DNA of 64,000 bases from Candidatus Riflebacteria bacterium HGW-Riflebacteria-1 (GTDB lineage: Bacteria > Muiribacteriota > Ozemobacteria > Ozemobacterales > Ozemobacteraceae), in assembly GCA_002839445.1 (NCBI GenBank), contig PGYB01000010.1, positions 62,001 through 126,000 of the forward strand, read 5' to 3'. Below are positions 26,838 to 36,057 of the stretch, piece after piece. How positions within the stretch are numbered: the stretch's first letter is position 1; each line of letters opens with the position of its first letter. The notes beneath the pieces were generated by a model, which saw only the letters and a list, made by a program, of their open reading frames with translations, was not told where the DNA came from and made no database searches. Both the position numbers and the translations under genes were made by a program.

Positions 26838-27662
26838 TCAGCCGAGCAGGTCGAGTTTAAATACCAGTTCAGAAATGCCTTTTTTGCTTTTGGTATATTC
26901 TTCGACGGAAATTGTGAATTTATATGGTGCTACTTCGGCAATACCGAGAACCTGGCCTTTTTTGATGTTGGCCGGATTGATAGCGGTCTTGGGAGTCTTG
27001 AGCGAGCGAACTTTCTTGTTGTTTTCCATTACTTCGATCTCAAAACTGATGCCTTTCATGTAGGCTTCTTCGTCGTTGATAACGTTCCAGTCTTCATCAT
27101 ACTTAACGGTGAACCAGTAGTTGTTGCCATTCAGAGTAAGTGGCGACTGCTTGAGAAGATCTTCGTTGAGGGGGTGTGGTGAATAGTTAAGCATTCTGAC
27201 CAGTGTAAACAGGTTTTTAATCGTGGTCTTTTCAGCCGGAGCCTGGGCAGACACAGCTTTATTGCTGGCAGGTGCCTTGGCAGTATTTACTGCTTTTGCC
27301 GATCTGGCTGTTTTGGCGGGCTGAGCGTTCTGAGATATCTGAGGAGCTTTCTCGGTGCGAACAGTCATAGCCTGAGCGGCTGGCGCCATGGCTTTGGTCG
27401 AGGTAACCATTCTGGCAGAGGCAGCTGATGCCGGCAGTTCTGTTGGAGGAGCAACAAGAACCACCTTACTGTCTACAACACCCGTCGAGCGAACAGGTGC
27501 AACATGGTCGGCAACTCGCTTTTGCGCGGTCACCGGCCTGGTATGCCTGACCACAGTCAGAGCAGCGTTTGATTCCGTTCCGGCAAAGGTCGAAGAAACA
27601 AACATCGTTCCGCCGACAACCAGAGCTCCCGCGATAAGTGTTCCCAGCCTCAAATTTTTCAT
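26838..27662 (-). CDS. Secreted protein with Ala/Thr/Lys-rich low-complexity region
   Basis: 274 residues from the ATG at 27662, preceded by GAGGAG; the frame extends to 27713 without signal logic. The signal peptide (LIAGALVVGGTMFVSSTFA) is followed by an Ala/Thr/Lys-rich disordered stretch (about 75-160) and a C-terminal beta domain (about 180-274) ending in SELVFKLDLLG. No family recognised. It lies 45 bases upstream of motA, so may be cotranscribed. Confidence 0.6.
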   Translation of the reverse strand: MKNLRLGTLIAGALVVGGTMFVSSTFAGTESNAALTVVRHTRPVTAQKRVADHVAPVRSTGVVDSKVVLVAPPTELPASAASARMVTSTKAMAPAAQAMTVRTEKAPQISQNAQPAKTARSAKAVNTAKAPASNKAVSAQAPAEKTTIKNLFTLVRMLNYSPHPLNEDLLKQSPLTLNGNNYWFTVKYDEDWNVINDEEAYMKGISFEIEVMENNKKVRSLKTPKTAINPANIKKGQVLGIAEVAPYKFTISVEEYTKSKKGISELVFKLDLLG

Positions 27663-27690
27663 TACATTACTCCTCATATTGTTAAACAAC

Positions 27691-28317
27691 TCAGTTGTTT
27701 CTTGCTCCGCCATTGATCCAGTTAGTCAGCAGACCCTGATCGGAAGTAGACAGCGACGGCCGATCTTTCGGCATTCTTGGCGTTTCTGTTCCTTTTATGC
27801 GCTTGATCAGCTTGCTGCTCTGTGCATCGTAAGGATAGATAACCGCACCATAGCGCGATCCACGCATCAGATTTGCGTAGCTGTTCAGACGAAGCCCACC
27901 GGCAGCAGCGCCATCATTATGACAGCCTACAATTGCGCAGTTAACGTTGAGAATCGGCAGAATGTTGCGCGAAAAGCTTCCGCCCATCGAAACCAGAACG
28001 AGATGTGTCGTGGCCGAAAGACCACTGTCAACAGTAACTGTCAGCGAGTTCGAGTTAAAATCGGTTGCGTGTGACGTTACCGTGTAAACCCCTGGCTGCA
28101 CGTCGGCAATGGTAAAATTGCCGTTGATATCAGTCATTACCGATACAGTTGTCGGAGCAGTCATAACCGTCGCGCCTGCAATGCCAATGCCAGTCTGCGA
28201 GTCAACAACCGTTCCAACCAAAGTACCCCGCAAAGTGCTTTTGGTGCCGCAACCAACCGCAGTCAGCAGCGACAGACTCAAAACCAGCGCCAGCAAAAAT
28301 TGAAACTTTTTAACCAT
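27691..28317 (-). CDS. Lipoprotein with carboxypeptidase-regulatory-like and cytochrome c-like domains
   Basis: 208 residues. Lipobox TAVGC at residue 23. Residues 30-105 form a carboxypeptidase-regulatory/Cna-B-like beta sandwich (GTVVDSQTGIGIAGATV, TDINGNFTI, QPGVYTVT). The C-terminal part has NCAIVGCHND followed by GGLRLNSYANLM and PRMPKDRPSLS, the layout of PSCyt1-type c-type cytochrome domains, but with four rather than two residues between the cysteines. Haem attachment is therefore uncertain. Probably an outer-membrane or periplasmic sensor/electron carrier. Confidence 0.7.
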   Translation of the reverse strand: MVKKFQFLLALVLSLSLLTAVGCGTKSTLRGTLVGTVVDSQTGIGIAGATVMTAPTTVSVMTDINGNFTIADVQPGVYTVTSHATDFNSNSLTVTVDSGLSATTHLVLVSMGGSFSRNILPILNVNCAIVGCHNDGAAAGGLRLNSYANLMRGSRYGAVIYPYDAQSSKLIKRIKGTETPRMPKDRPSLSTSDQGLLTNWINGGARNN

Positions 28318-28434
28318 ACCCTGCTCCTTCCTGAGCTATCATTCCTGCGAACTTCATCGACACAAAACTGCACAAATTTGACAGGCAAGTTGCAAATCGG
28401 GCAAAAATTTTGTAACCGTCACCGACTCACGTGC

Positions 28435-28440
28435 TATAAT
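28435..28440 (+). promoter_or_regulatory. -10 box TATAAT, probably leaderless transcript of cassette C
   Basis: Perfect TATAAT ending 6 bases before the ATG at 28447, with no ribosome binding site. A weak -35 (TTGTAA, 28410-28415) is spaced 19 bases away. Confidence 0.5.
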
Positions 28441-28446
28441 CTTGGC

Positions 28447-28974
28447 ATGGAAAACACGACCGAACCCAACAAACAGCAGAAGCAGAAACACTCAGCCAAT
28501 ATTCTTGAGCTGCTGCTGGCCCTGTCTATTCTGTCAGTGTCAATGTATCCCCTTGTCTATATCTTTCGTATCTCGCAGACTCCGCGCCAGAAGACCCAGA
28601 CAGAGTATCTTGCCACACTGCTGGCACACCACGTAATTGAAACAATTGTGGCGCGCAAAAGCATCGACCCGGCTTTTCTGCCGCTCATGAGCGATGCCGA
28701 ACCGGTGGTGCAGTCGGCTGATTCAGTGGCGCCGGTCAGCCACTATTTCAAGGGGATCTGTGAAACCGGCGAGAACATTACCGAGAACGACCCGGCACAG
28801 CTTTTCTGGCATCTTAAACAGTTCAACTGCCAGATAAACACTTATTATCTCGAAGGTGATCTTTACAAAGTTATTGTTTACATTTCATACCAGAACGAGG
28901 GACGCAACATGCGCGTGTTTTTTGAACGCCTGCTGCCACAAAGAGACAGCAATAAAGCGGAGGAAGATGAGTGA
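28447..28974 (+). CDS. Pseudopilin, PulI/PilV-like (cassette C)
   Basis: 175 residues. ATG at 28447 chosen from the TATAAT just upstream; the open frame extends further without features. Leader of 20 residues, then SANILELLLALSILSVSMYP with the Glu at +5 if cleaved after Ser. The soluble domain contains TLLAHHVIETIVARKS, typical of I-type subunits. First of a three-gene cassette, overlapping the next by 4 bases. Confidence 0.7.
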   Translation: MENTTEPNKQQKQKHSANILELLLALSILSVSMYPLVYIFRISQTPRQKTQTEYLATLLAHHVIETIVARKSIDPAFLPLMSDAEPVVQSADSVAPVSHYFKGICETGENITENDPAQLFWHLKQFNCQINTYYLEGDLYKVIVYISYQNEGRNMRVFFERLLPQRDSNKAEEDE

Positions 28975-29423
28975 AAAGGCGCAGCGGCGAACTCTCGTTC
29001 GACAGCATCATCACCCTGGCATTCATCACGGTGATAGTCGCCACCGGCCTGGCTATGCTGCAGTTTCACCTGTCACGCCAGGTAGAACAGCGCATCGACC
29101 AGGATATCACCTTTGGCTACAACCTTGTCCTACAGCACATGCGCCAGGATGCCCGTGCTGGCAGCAGATACGAGATTGCCTCTGACGGTGTTGCGATTAT
29201 TAACGAAAATGATCAGCCGGTCGCGATTTATCGCCTGATCGACAAAAGCCTGTACCGCTTCGATGCGAGCGAAAAAGGCCAGCTGATTATAAGTCATCTC
29301 GAAAAAGCCTCTTTCAGACTGCACAACGAGCTCAATAACCTGCTGCTGGTAACCCTTTTACCGATAGACCGCATGCAGTTGCCGTTCTTCACCTCATTCG
29401 CCCTGCGAGGTGGCAAACCATGA
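28971..29423 (+). CDS. Pseudopilin, PulJ-like (cassette C)
   Basis: 150 residues, GTG start overlapping the stop of the previous gene. N-terminal SFDSIITLAFITVIVATGLAML is a pseudopilin-like helix but lacks a clear Glu+5. The soluble domain is J-like (FHLSRQVEQRIDQDI, RQDARAGSRYEI). Overlaps the next gene by 4 bases. Confidence 0.6.
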   Translation: MKRRSGELSFDSIITLAFITVIVATGLAMLQFHLSRQVEQRIDQDITFGYNLVLQHMRQDARAGSRYEIASDGVAIINENDQPVAIYRLIDKSLYRFDASEKGQLIISHLEKASFRLHNELNNLLLVTLLPIDRMQLPFFTSFALRGGKP

Positions 29424-29812
29424 ATTTAAACCGAAAAGGCGGTATCATGCACTTGATTCTCGCCACACTGCTGTCTCTTAGCGTAGTGGCGATTGCGGTA
29501 TTACTCAGCAGCGTGCGCACGTCAACAATAGTGCCGGCAATCGCGCTTATCAACGCCGACTATCAGGTTGAATCAGCGATTATCATGCAGCTGAAAAAAG
29601 CACATTTCAGCCCGACTCTGCCCGAGCAGACGCTCGAAAAAGAAATCATGCCCGGTGTTGTTTTAAAGCTCAAAGGCGTCGCTGTTGGCAACGGAAACTG
29701 GCAGTTTAACGGCAGCATCACCGGCAATGAATTAAACCAGACTTTTGCTGCGCACGCCAACATGGACAACCCTGATCAAATCAGGTTTTCGAGTTACAGT
29801 CTGCAAGAATAA
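29420..29812 (+). CDS. Pseudopilin, PilX-like (cassette C)
   Basis: 130 residues; NRKGGIMHLILATLLSLSVV forms the signal helix, followed by INADYQVESAIIMQLKKA in the position of the PilX helix. The 3' end overlaps tilS tail to tail by 32 bases. Confidence 0.6.
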   Translation: MNLNRKGGIMHLILATLLSLSVVAIAVLLSSVRTSTIVPAIALINADYQVESAIIMQLKKAHFSPTLPEQTLEKEIMPGVVLKLKGVAVGNGNWQFNGSITGNELNQTFAAHANMDNPDQIRFSSYSLQE

Positions 29813-30794
29813 GATAGTCGCCGCAGCGGCTGAAAACTTTTTGCCGACACATCACCCGCCGGCCGCCACCTTTTCTGTTCCACAGATCATCTATTCGCCT
29901 GATCAGCGCGCGATTGGCCGCTTCGCCAAACCCGGCCTCGATCAGCCATAATCTGATCACTTCCTGACGTAAGGCTGCCGGCGGCCTTTGCGCAACAGAC
30001 AGCTTGTCGCTCTTTTTGTTTTTACGCAAAAACGCCGCCGCCAGCAGTTGCAAAAAGGCATGCAGCTGCTGCAGCTCTTCGGCAAAAGCTGATATATGTT
30101 GAACCGCACCTGGTGCGGCACTTTTAACAACAGGCAGCACCCGACGCCGAATCAGATTGCGAAAAAATACTTCGCTACGATTGGTCTCGTCTTCGCGCCA
30201 ATCTTGCTTGACTGCTTCAAGATAACCAAGCAGCTGCTGCCTCGCGACATTTAACAAGGGGCGCCACAACCTGACCGTCTTTTCGCCGACTTTAAGCACC
30301 CGGCGGCTTCTGATTCCACCGGCACCAGCCGCACCGCACCCGCGCAACATTCGCATCAACACAGTCTCAGCCTGATCATCAGCAGTGTGCCCGGTGGCGA
30401 CCAGCTCAGCGCCAGATTCTTCGAGCATGCTGGCAAAACATTGGTATCTGAACCGGCGCGCCCAGGCTTCACTGCCCGGTCGCCCGCCGCTGGCTCTGTC
30501 TAAATCACCGGCACGCCGCCAGTAAAAGTCGAGACCCAGCTTTTTCGCCAGCTCTTCGACCCATCTGCGATCCGCCACAGAAGACTCACGCAAGCCATGA
30601 TCAACATGAAAAACGCATAAACGCAGATTCTTCATACGACAGTGCTGCTGCAGCAAAAGCAGCATTGCCACAGAATCAGCACCACCCGAAACCGCTGCAG
30701 CAATACTGCCGCACCGACCGGGAGCGGTAAAACCCGCCAACAGAGTCTGCTGCTGCTTTTTAGCCTGATTCATGACCGTCTCATACCTTTGCAA
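29781..30794 (-). CDS. tilS: tRNA(Ile)-lysidine synthase TilS
   Basis: 337 residues, with the PP-loop SGGADSVAM near residue 36 and HVDHGLR and GHTADDQAE further on, all diagnostic. TilS converts the CAT-anticodon C34 of tRNA-Ile2 to lysidine with ATP and lysine; neither of the two CAT tRNAs in this window looks like that substrate. The N-terminal domain is complete; the C-terminal substrate-binding domain is short. An alternative ATG at 30773 is equally plausible. Confidence 0.9.
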   Translation of the reverse strand: MQRYETVMNQAKKQQQTLLAGFTAPGRCGSIAAAVSGGADSVAMLLLLQQHCRMKNLRLCVFHVDHGLRESSVADRRWVEELAKKLGLDFYWRRAGDLDRASGGRPGSEAWARRFRYQCFASMLEESGAELVATGHTADDQAETVLMRMLRGCGAAGAGGIRSRRVLKVGEKTVRLWRPLLNVARQQLLGYLEAVKQDWREDETNRSEVFFRNLIRRRVLPVVKSAAPGAVQHISAFAEELQQLHAFLQLLAAAFLRKNKKSDKLSVAQRPPAALRQEVIRLWLIEAGFGEAANRALIRRIDDLWNRKGGGRRVMCRQKVFSRCGDYLILADCNSKT

Positions 30795-30931
30795 TGCTGT
30801 TGATGATGTGGCGCCAGCAACCGTTGCCAGCAGTCACCCGCAGCAGAGTATAGCACACCCGGAACGGCTATTTCGCCTCATACAACACAATCCTCTAAAA
30901 GTCTTATCTACCTGAATACTTTAAGATTAAC

Positions 30932-31060
30932 TCAAACCTGAGCCACTTTAATCCATGCAGTTTCTTCTGAATTGAGCGACCAGTCTGCTGCCCGCAGCAC
31001 CTTATAACTATTCTCGACGGGTTGCTGCGGCTTGTCTGACGTATCAAAAAAAACCTGAAC
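30932..31060 (-). pseudogene. Orphan 3' coding remnant
   Basis: On the minus strand, 42 residues between stops (VQVFFDTSDKPQQPVENSYK then LRAADWSLNSEETAWIKVAQ) have normal protein composition, but there is no start codon upstream of the first residue. It resembles the tail of a lost gene. Origin unknown; chance cannot be ruled out. Confidence 0.3.
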
Positions 31061-31070
31061 TTAGAGCAAA

Positions 31071-31105
31071 GAAAATGGGCTGCCCCACTCGCATGGAACA
31101 GCCCA
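31071..31105 (-). terminator. Rho-independent terminator
   Basis: On the minus strand, stem TGGGCTG/CAGCCCA (31076-31082 with 31099-31105), then TTTTC. It ends the two-gene secreted-protein operon. Confidence 0.6.
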
Positions 31106-31125
31106 CTTAACAGCTTATTCGAACG

Positions 31126-32136
31126 TTACTTAACGATCAATGGTACGAACAAAACCTGGCGGTTGCCGGCGACATCAGTAGCATCTACAAAGAGATACGG
31201 ATTCTCAGGCAGAGTCAAATCAGCCAGCGCCACCTCAGAGGCGTTAAGCGGACTTATCGGAACCGGTTCACCGCTGGCGATCTTGCAAATACCATATTTC
31301 AGCTTGGCATTGTCAAGCTTGTAGTTGTCCTCGCCGTTCAATTTGATATTGAGCACCGCGTCAGCAGGAACATAAACGGCCGCCATTTCCTGGGGCACAA
31401 CCATATTTGCGCCGAGCTCAAGGCCCGGAACAGTGATTATAGCAGCCGGATCTGCTTCTTTTACCAGTGCGCCGCTGAAGTAAACATCGGCGAGTTTTGG
31501 CAAAGGATACTTGTTCGGAGGATTTTCAGCCACCCAGAAAGTGCCAGAACGACCGCCCTGCACCGTAATCTCAAGACCGCAGGTCGGTGGCGTGATATCA
31601 AGAACCCTGACATCCTGCGCCACACTTGAATTAGCGAATGTGCCCTTATTCTTGCCGGTCTCAGGAGACGTATAGCGCATTTTGCGGCCAATATGACAGG
31701 TTATAGCACCCTTGCCGGTTGGATTCAGCGGTGTAACAACCATCTGATTCAGCGCCAGCTGATGCGTCGCTGAGGCAGCAACGTTTTTGTTTTTTTCCCA
31801 GTCGATGAAGAACCACGACACAGCGGCGTTGCGAGTCCATTTCGCGTCAGGAAGCTCAGTGCCGTTGTATTCACTCGGCGGTTCAGGATCAAAGATAGCA
31901 GTATCTGCGACCAGCGTGATCGCAACATCTTCGGTCAGTGTCGCCGGAATTGCTTCGCCGTTTTCCATATAGATCTTAAGCGGCAGAACGGGGCTCAACT
32001 CTTCTGGGTGCGGGCCAATAGTCACGCCTTCGAGCCATGGAGTTTCTTTGTTGGCGTCGGCGCTATCCTGTGCGAGCACAGAAACCGACAAACCGACGAT
32101 TATTGCGATAAATAGTAATATAGAACGAGTATTCAT
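31126..32136 (-). CDS. Secreted Ig-like domain protein
   Basis: 336 residues with a signal peptide (LLFIAIIVGLSVSVLAQ). Almost all beta strand. The segment RVLDITPPTCGLEI is the D-x-T-P-P motif typical of bacterial Ig-like/HYR-like repeats. The C-terminus ends in FVDATDVAGNRQVLFVPLIVK, a module it shares with the next gene and with the 1611-residue protein at 50.9 kb. Exported and probably cell-surface; target unknown. 24 bases downstream of its partner. Confidence 0.7.
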   Translation of the reverse strand: MNTRSILLFIAIIVGLSVSVLAQDSADANKETPWLEGVTIGPHPEELSPVLPLKIYMENGEAIPATLTEDVAITLVADTAIFDPEPPSEYNGTELPDAKWTRNAAVSWFFIDWEKNKNVAASATHQLALNQMVVTPLNPTGKGAITCHIGRKMRYTSPETGKNKGTFANSSVAQDVRVLDITPPTCGLEITVQGGRSGTFWVAENPPNKYPLPKLADVYFSGALVKEADPAAIITVPGLELGANMVVPQEMAAVYVPADAVLNIKLNGEDNYKLDNAKLKYGICKIASGEPVPISPLNASEVALADLTLPENPYLFVDATDVAGNRQVLFVPLIVK

Positions 32137-32160
32137 GCGTGATTTGTCTCCAGAACCTGA

Positions 32161-33480
32161 TTACTGATTTCTGCCACCTTCAAAAGCAGCCTGAGTGTTA
32201 ACAACATACAATGGCATTCTGATGGTGGTCAGGTTGCCATCTTTGTCTACAGCAGAAGTAGCAAAGAAGTAATCCGGCTGGTCTTTGTAGTCTGCGCGCG
32301 GGTAGTTCGGAACGCGGAACAGATAACCTTCACCATCTTTTTCAACAAGATTGCCGGCAGCGTCTTCGATTCTTACTTCGACTTCACCTGCGCTGGCGCG
32401 CTTGTTGCCGTTGTCAGTCGAAATGGCGGCAATGATAAAAGGAACATTGCGGCGCACATAAACGCCCTTGAGGCTCTTGTCTTCGCCACCAATAACGTTT
32501 ACGTGGTTGGTGTAGTCATTCTGATTTATTTTTGAACTCAGCTTGCCGCTTTCGAATTTCGGGGCGCCGCGCTCGTTAAACAGGGTGCCGGCGATTGAAA
32601 GTCTGGCGGTCTTTTCCCAGGGGATACTGTCGCGGTCAGCGTCTTCGCCTTCTTCGAGGAAGATATAGCTTGCGTCTTCAAAATCTTTTGCGTCAGTTGA
32701 GAAAGGCTTGCCCATGTTCTCAATGATCTTGCTGACCATCTGTGCTTTGAGAGCTTCTTCGGTTGCGGCCATGTTCACAGTACCGGCGCCTTCCTGGAAA
32801 GCAATCCACACGTCGGGAGCTGTGCAGTCATGAACTTCAATACCAATACGCTGCTGCGCGGTAACGGTCTGTGCATCGCCACCTGCTGCGGCGCCCGCAT
32901 CACCTTCGTTACCGGTGCTGGCAGTTTCTGAACCACCGGCTGAACCACCGGACTCACCGCCGGACTCGCCGCCAGAATCGCCAACAGCTTCACCTTCGGC
33001 GCCACCGGCTGTAGAAACCTGTCTGGCTCCGCCGTTATGAACCTGATAATAACCCGGATCCTTGATGTTACTGTTATTCGTAGCTTTATTGGTGTTGTCT
33101 GAGCTTTCAGTGTTCAGATTACCATCTGCATCTTCTTTTTTTACTTCCCAGTTGATGTTGGGTTCGCCTGCAAACTTGGCGCTTTCTGCGATGGCAGCAG
33201 CATCAACGTTGTAGAGGTCGGAATTTTCCTGCATCAGGTAGCCAACATCTTCGAGCCACTGTTGATCGCCTTCGCCAGTTTCTTTGCCTCTGAAATTCTC
33301 TGGCATGACATATGTGGTGTCCTTAACGCCCAACGACATGTCGACACTGCCGGGTATAGCCGCTTCTTCGGTTGCAGCAGCATCAGTCGCGGCAGTCCCA
33401 GTCTGGGCATAAGCCGGCGCCGACGCAACACACACAAACATCACTGCTACAGCCAACCAGAACCTGTTAAAAGATTTCAT
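32161..33480 (-). CDS. Secreted Ig-like protein with Gly/Ser-rich linker
   Basis: 439 residues, GGAGGAG just before the ATG, signal peptide ending PAYAQ. The middle holds a Gly/Ser/Glu-rich linker (about 155-205, with GGESGG repeats). After it comes IEVHDCTAPDVWIAF, matching the D-x-T-P motif of its neighbour, and the C-terminus carries SAVDKDGNLTTIRMPLYVVN. First gene of the two-gene operon. Confidence 0.7.
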   Translation of the reverse strand: MKSFNRFWLAVAVMFVCVASAPAYAQTGTAATDAAATEEAAIPGSVDMSLGVKDTTYVMPENFRGKETGEGDQQWLEDVGYLMQENSDLYNVDAAAIAESAKFAGEPNINWEVKKEDADGNLNTESSDNTNKATNNSNIKDPGYYQVHNGGARQVSTAGGAEGEAVGDSGGESGGESGGSAGGSETASTGNEGDAGAAAGGDAQTVTAQQRIGIEVHDCTAPDVWIAFQEGAGTVNMAATEEALKAQMVSKIIENMGKPFSTDAKDFEDASYIFLEEGEDADRDSIPWEKTARLSIAGTLFNERGAPKFESGKLSSKINQNDYTNHVNVIGGEDKSLKGVYVRRNVPFIIAAISTDNGNKRASAGEVEVRIEDAAGNLVEKDGEGYLFRVPNYPRADYKDQPDYFFATSAVDKDGNLTTIRMPLYVVNTQAAFEGGRNQ

Positions 33481-33598
33481 ACGCTCTCCTCCATTCGCAA
33501 ATTCATATCTATAGTACGTACAACCATTCTAATTCTGTTACGTTAAAAACACCAAGATATGTTTCAAAAATTTTATAACGCTTGCAGCGGTCATAGCC

Positions 33599-33709
33599 AT
33601 GGATCATCGCACTGCTGCTGCCGACGCCCTTGCCCAACTGCATGCCAGACTGAAGTTCGTCAAAGAACTTGCCGCGCCCGGCCACAAGATGGTAAGTTCA
33701 ATTCCATGA
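33599..33709 (+). CDS. Short orphan reading frame coupled to the pcp-like gene
   Basis: 36 residues (MDHRTAAADALAQLHARL then KFVKELAAPGHKMVSSIP), ending ATGA over the start of the next gene. It reads like a C-terminal helix of a lost protein, or could be a leader peptide. No ribosome binding site. Confidence 0.3.
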   Translation: MDHRTAAADALAQLHARLKFVKELAAPGHKMVSSIP

Positions 33710-34902
33710 ACACTGCCATTATTACCGGTTTCGAACCGTTCGACAACAACAGCCTCAATCCTTCGTGGTTGGCTGTTAATGCTCTTCCCGACCACATCGG
33801 GTCGTTAGCCCTGCGCAAAGTTCTCTTGCCCGTCTCTTTTAAAACTGCCTTTGCCAGGTTGGAAGATGCCATCGCCGCCGCCTGCCCCGACCTGGTCATC
33901 TGCACCGGCCTTGCCGCCAGACGCAGCAGCATCGCGGTCGAACGCGTCGCCATCAATGTCGCCGATGCCCGTATTCCCGACAACGATGGACACCAGCCCA
34001 TCGACCGCATCATCGACTATTCGGCGCCCAACGCCTATTTCAGCTGCCTGCCCGGGCGCGCCATCATCGAACGCATCAGCCAGGCCGGTCTCCCGGCCAC
34101 AATGTCAGATTCAGCCGGGTCCTATGTCTGCAATCAGGTGATGTTCAAGCTGCTGCATCTTATCGCTAACCAGAAACCTCTCATGATGGGCGGGTTTATC
34201 CATGTTCCACCAACAGCCGAAATGCTGTCAGCAGACCCCGACTCGCCCGGAATGCCATTACCTGACATTACCAGGGCATTGCAGATCGCGATCGAGACTT
34301 GCGCAGACCATTTATCTTCAGGCCAATGGAAGGGTACAAAGCGCCAGATCGTCGAATACTCACCCGACTGGCCACAGGCTTTTGCCGAAATCAGTGCCAG
34401 ACTCCAGGCAGGTCTCGGTGAACTCGCGCTGCGCATCGACCACATAGGTTCTACTTCTGTGCCCGGCCTGGCTGCCAAGGATGTCATCGACATTCAGATC
34501 ACAGTGAATACGCTAAGCGATCGCCTGCTCGCAGCGATGACCGCCATGGGCTATTCGCGCTCCGAAATCGCGGTCGCCGACCACATCCCACCCGGAATGA
34601 GCTGCAACCCGCTCGACTGGCAAAAATGGTTTTTCAGAGCACCTGCCGGACAGCGCGCCACCAACACGCACATTCGCATCACCGGACGCGCCAATCAGCG
34701 CTACCCGTTGCTGTTTCGCGATTTTTTGCGCGCACATCCCGACTATGCAGCAACCTACGGTGAGCTGAAAAGGCGACTTGCCGCCAATCTCGCCAACTCC
34801 AGCACCTACCCCGACGTCAAAGACCCCGCCGTCGACCTGATCTATTACGCCGCCGAAAAATGGGCGAGCGCAACCGGCTGGCAGGCCATTTCCCTAACCT
34901 GA
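33706..34902 (+). CDS. Pyroglutamyl-peptidase I fused to GrpB/UPF0157 domain
   Basis: 398 residues. Residues 1-210 are a C15 pyroglutamyl peptidase: catalytic Glu in AVERVAIN (E79), Cys in DSAGSYVCN (C142), His in GFIHVP (H166). Residues 215-395 are a GrpB/UPF0157 nucleotidyltransferase-like domain (YSPDWPQAF, DHIGSTSVPGLAAKDVIDI). The N-terminal half removes pyroglutamate from peptides; the GrpB half is of unknown substrate, with the CoaE-linked and aminoglycoside-related members as relatives. There is no frameshift between them; fusion is real in this sequence. Confidence 0.85.
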   Translation: MNTAIITGFEPFDNNSLNPSWLAVNALPDHIGSLALRKVLLPVSFKTAFARLEDAIAAACPDLVICTGLAARRSSIAVERVAINVADARIPDNDGHQPIDRIIDYSAPNAYFSCLPGRAIIERISQAGLPATMSDSAGSYVCNQVMFKLLHLIANQKPLMMGGFIHVPPTAEMLSADPDSPGMPLPDITRALQIAIETCADHLSSGQWKGTKRQIVEYSPDWPQAFAEISARLQAGLGELALRIDHIGSTSVPGLAAKDVIDIQITVNTLSDRLLAAMTAMGYSRSEIAVADHIPPGMSCNPLDWQKWFFRAPAGQRATNTHIRITGRANQRYPLLFRDFLRAHPDYAATYGELKRRLAANLANSSTYPDVKDPAVDLIYYAAEKWASATGWQAISLT

Positions 34903-35009
34903 CTACTCAACATCGACCAGCTCTAAATCACCAACAGCCAAACGCTGACTACCAAAACGCGGGAAAATGGTTTTCTGCCAGGCCGAGCCTGTGTGCCCGA
35001 GAATAGAGC

Positions 35010-35696
35010 TCAGATGGGTGTTTTATTTTTCGTCAGCAATCTGTAGAGATTTGCCGCGAACTGCCGGAAAGTTGTATCACTGACTATTTCGATACCTTGC
35101 GCGCTGTGTCTGATTGTCGAAAAGGTGAAAAGCGAGAAAACCCGATGGTTGAACCCGGGGATGATTTGAAACTTTCTGAATTCTTCGATCTTTGCCAGGT
35201 CAACCTTGATCCAGCCGCCGCTGTCGGTGTGGCTGAAGCCCTCCAGGATATCGATTTCAGAGAGTCGGCGCTTGATGAACACTGAGGCGACAAGCCTGAT
35301 CAGAGGCCTGAATATGTATGTTAACAAGCTATAATCAAGAGAATCGTTTAATTCATACTTGAGTGTAATTGTCTGAACCTGGTCGTTAACGCAGATGTCA
35401 GAGAATCTGATTCCGATTATCGGGCGCAGGTCGCCAAGCGAATCGTGGCCTATTTCCAGAATGATCTTCTCATCGGTTACCCTGCACTCATGGATGTGAA
35501 GGCCAGAAACTGCGTCGGCCTGCCGGTTGAGCTCATCGATGATCAGACCCGTCGGTATAAGTATGCTTCCGCTGCGCAAACGAGATATCCAGCCTGACTG
35601 AAGAACTTGCTCACCGATCCTTCTGGCCTCTGGATCTACTATTCGGCGCAGAATCATCGTGGCAAACTTTTGCTGTATTCTCTGACGAAAACTCAT
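35010..35696 (-). CDS. Uncharacterised soluble protein
   Basis: 228 residues, ATG preceded by GGGGAGG. No signal peptide. Mixed alpha/beta with an AR-rich N-terminal helix and a hydrophobic stretch near 130 (YSLLTYIFRPLIRLVASVFI) that might be a membrane segment or a buried helix. No motif recognised. It is a single gene, convergent with the pcp fusion. Confidence 0.55.
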   Translation of the reverse strand: MSFRQRIQQKFATMILRRIVDPEARRIGEQVLQSGWISRLRSGSILIPTGLIIDELNRQADAVSGLHIHECRVTDEKIILEIGHDSLGDLRPIIGIRFSDICVNDQVQTITLKYELNDSLDYSLLTYIFRPLIRLVASVFIKRRLSEIDILEGFSHTDSGGWIKVDLAKIEEFRKFQIIPGFNHRVFSLFTFSTIRHSAQGIEIVSDTTFRQFAANLYRLLTKNKTPI

Positions 35697-36056
35697 ATTT
35701 TCGCCTCCCCCTCATGTCCTATTTTATTCTGGTAATGCATTCGATCAGCTTAAATTTAATTGAACGATTGTGCAACATCGATTCTGCTTTTTCCGGCATT
35801 GGTAAATTCTGCTTTGCAGCTTCATTAAAGATACTGCGCACCCCGCTTCCCCACTGCTCAAAAGCATTTCAGAGGATTAAGCAAGAGACTGGTCTCTATT
35901 TTGTCTCCATGAAGACCAGTTTTACAACGATTGCGGCCGCCACAATCCTTTATTGATCAGCATTTGACCATATTAGACCACAACCGGTCATCTAAAATGT
36001 TAAATTCAACACAACCTGGTCGCGGGTTAAATTCCGCCGAACGCTATTTAACTGGG
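35697..36056. other. Gene-poor stretch before the repeat remnants
   Basis: No convincing gene. A hairpin, ACTGGTCT with AGACCAGT (35888-35895 and 35913-35920), followed by TTTTAC, looks like a weak terminator. The region is AT-rich compared with its neighbours, as often at an island edge. Confidence 0.5.
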
Positions 36057-36057
36057 C

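Larger units (their letters stand above)
30795..31125. other. Intergenic region with gene fragment and terminator
   Basis: No intact gene. It contains a 43-codon coding-like fragment (30932-31060, minus) and the terminator hairpin of the next minus-strand gene. Confidence 0.6.

Noticed and set aside
29781..29812. Overlap of cassette C and tilS as an assembly error
   Set aside because: Both frames are intact and the overlap is only 32 bases tail to tail, which is normal.
35714..35956. 80-residue plus-strand frame
   Set aside because: No ribosome binding site, no domain character, and located in a decayed region.
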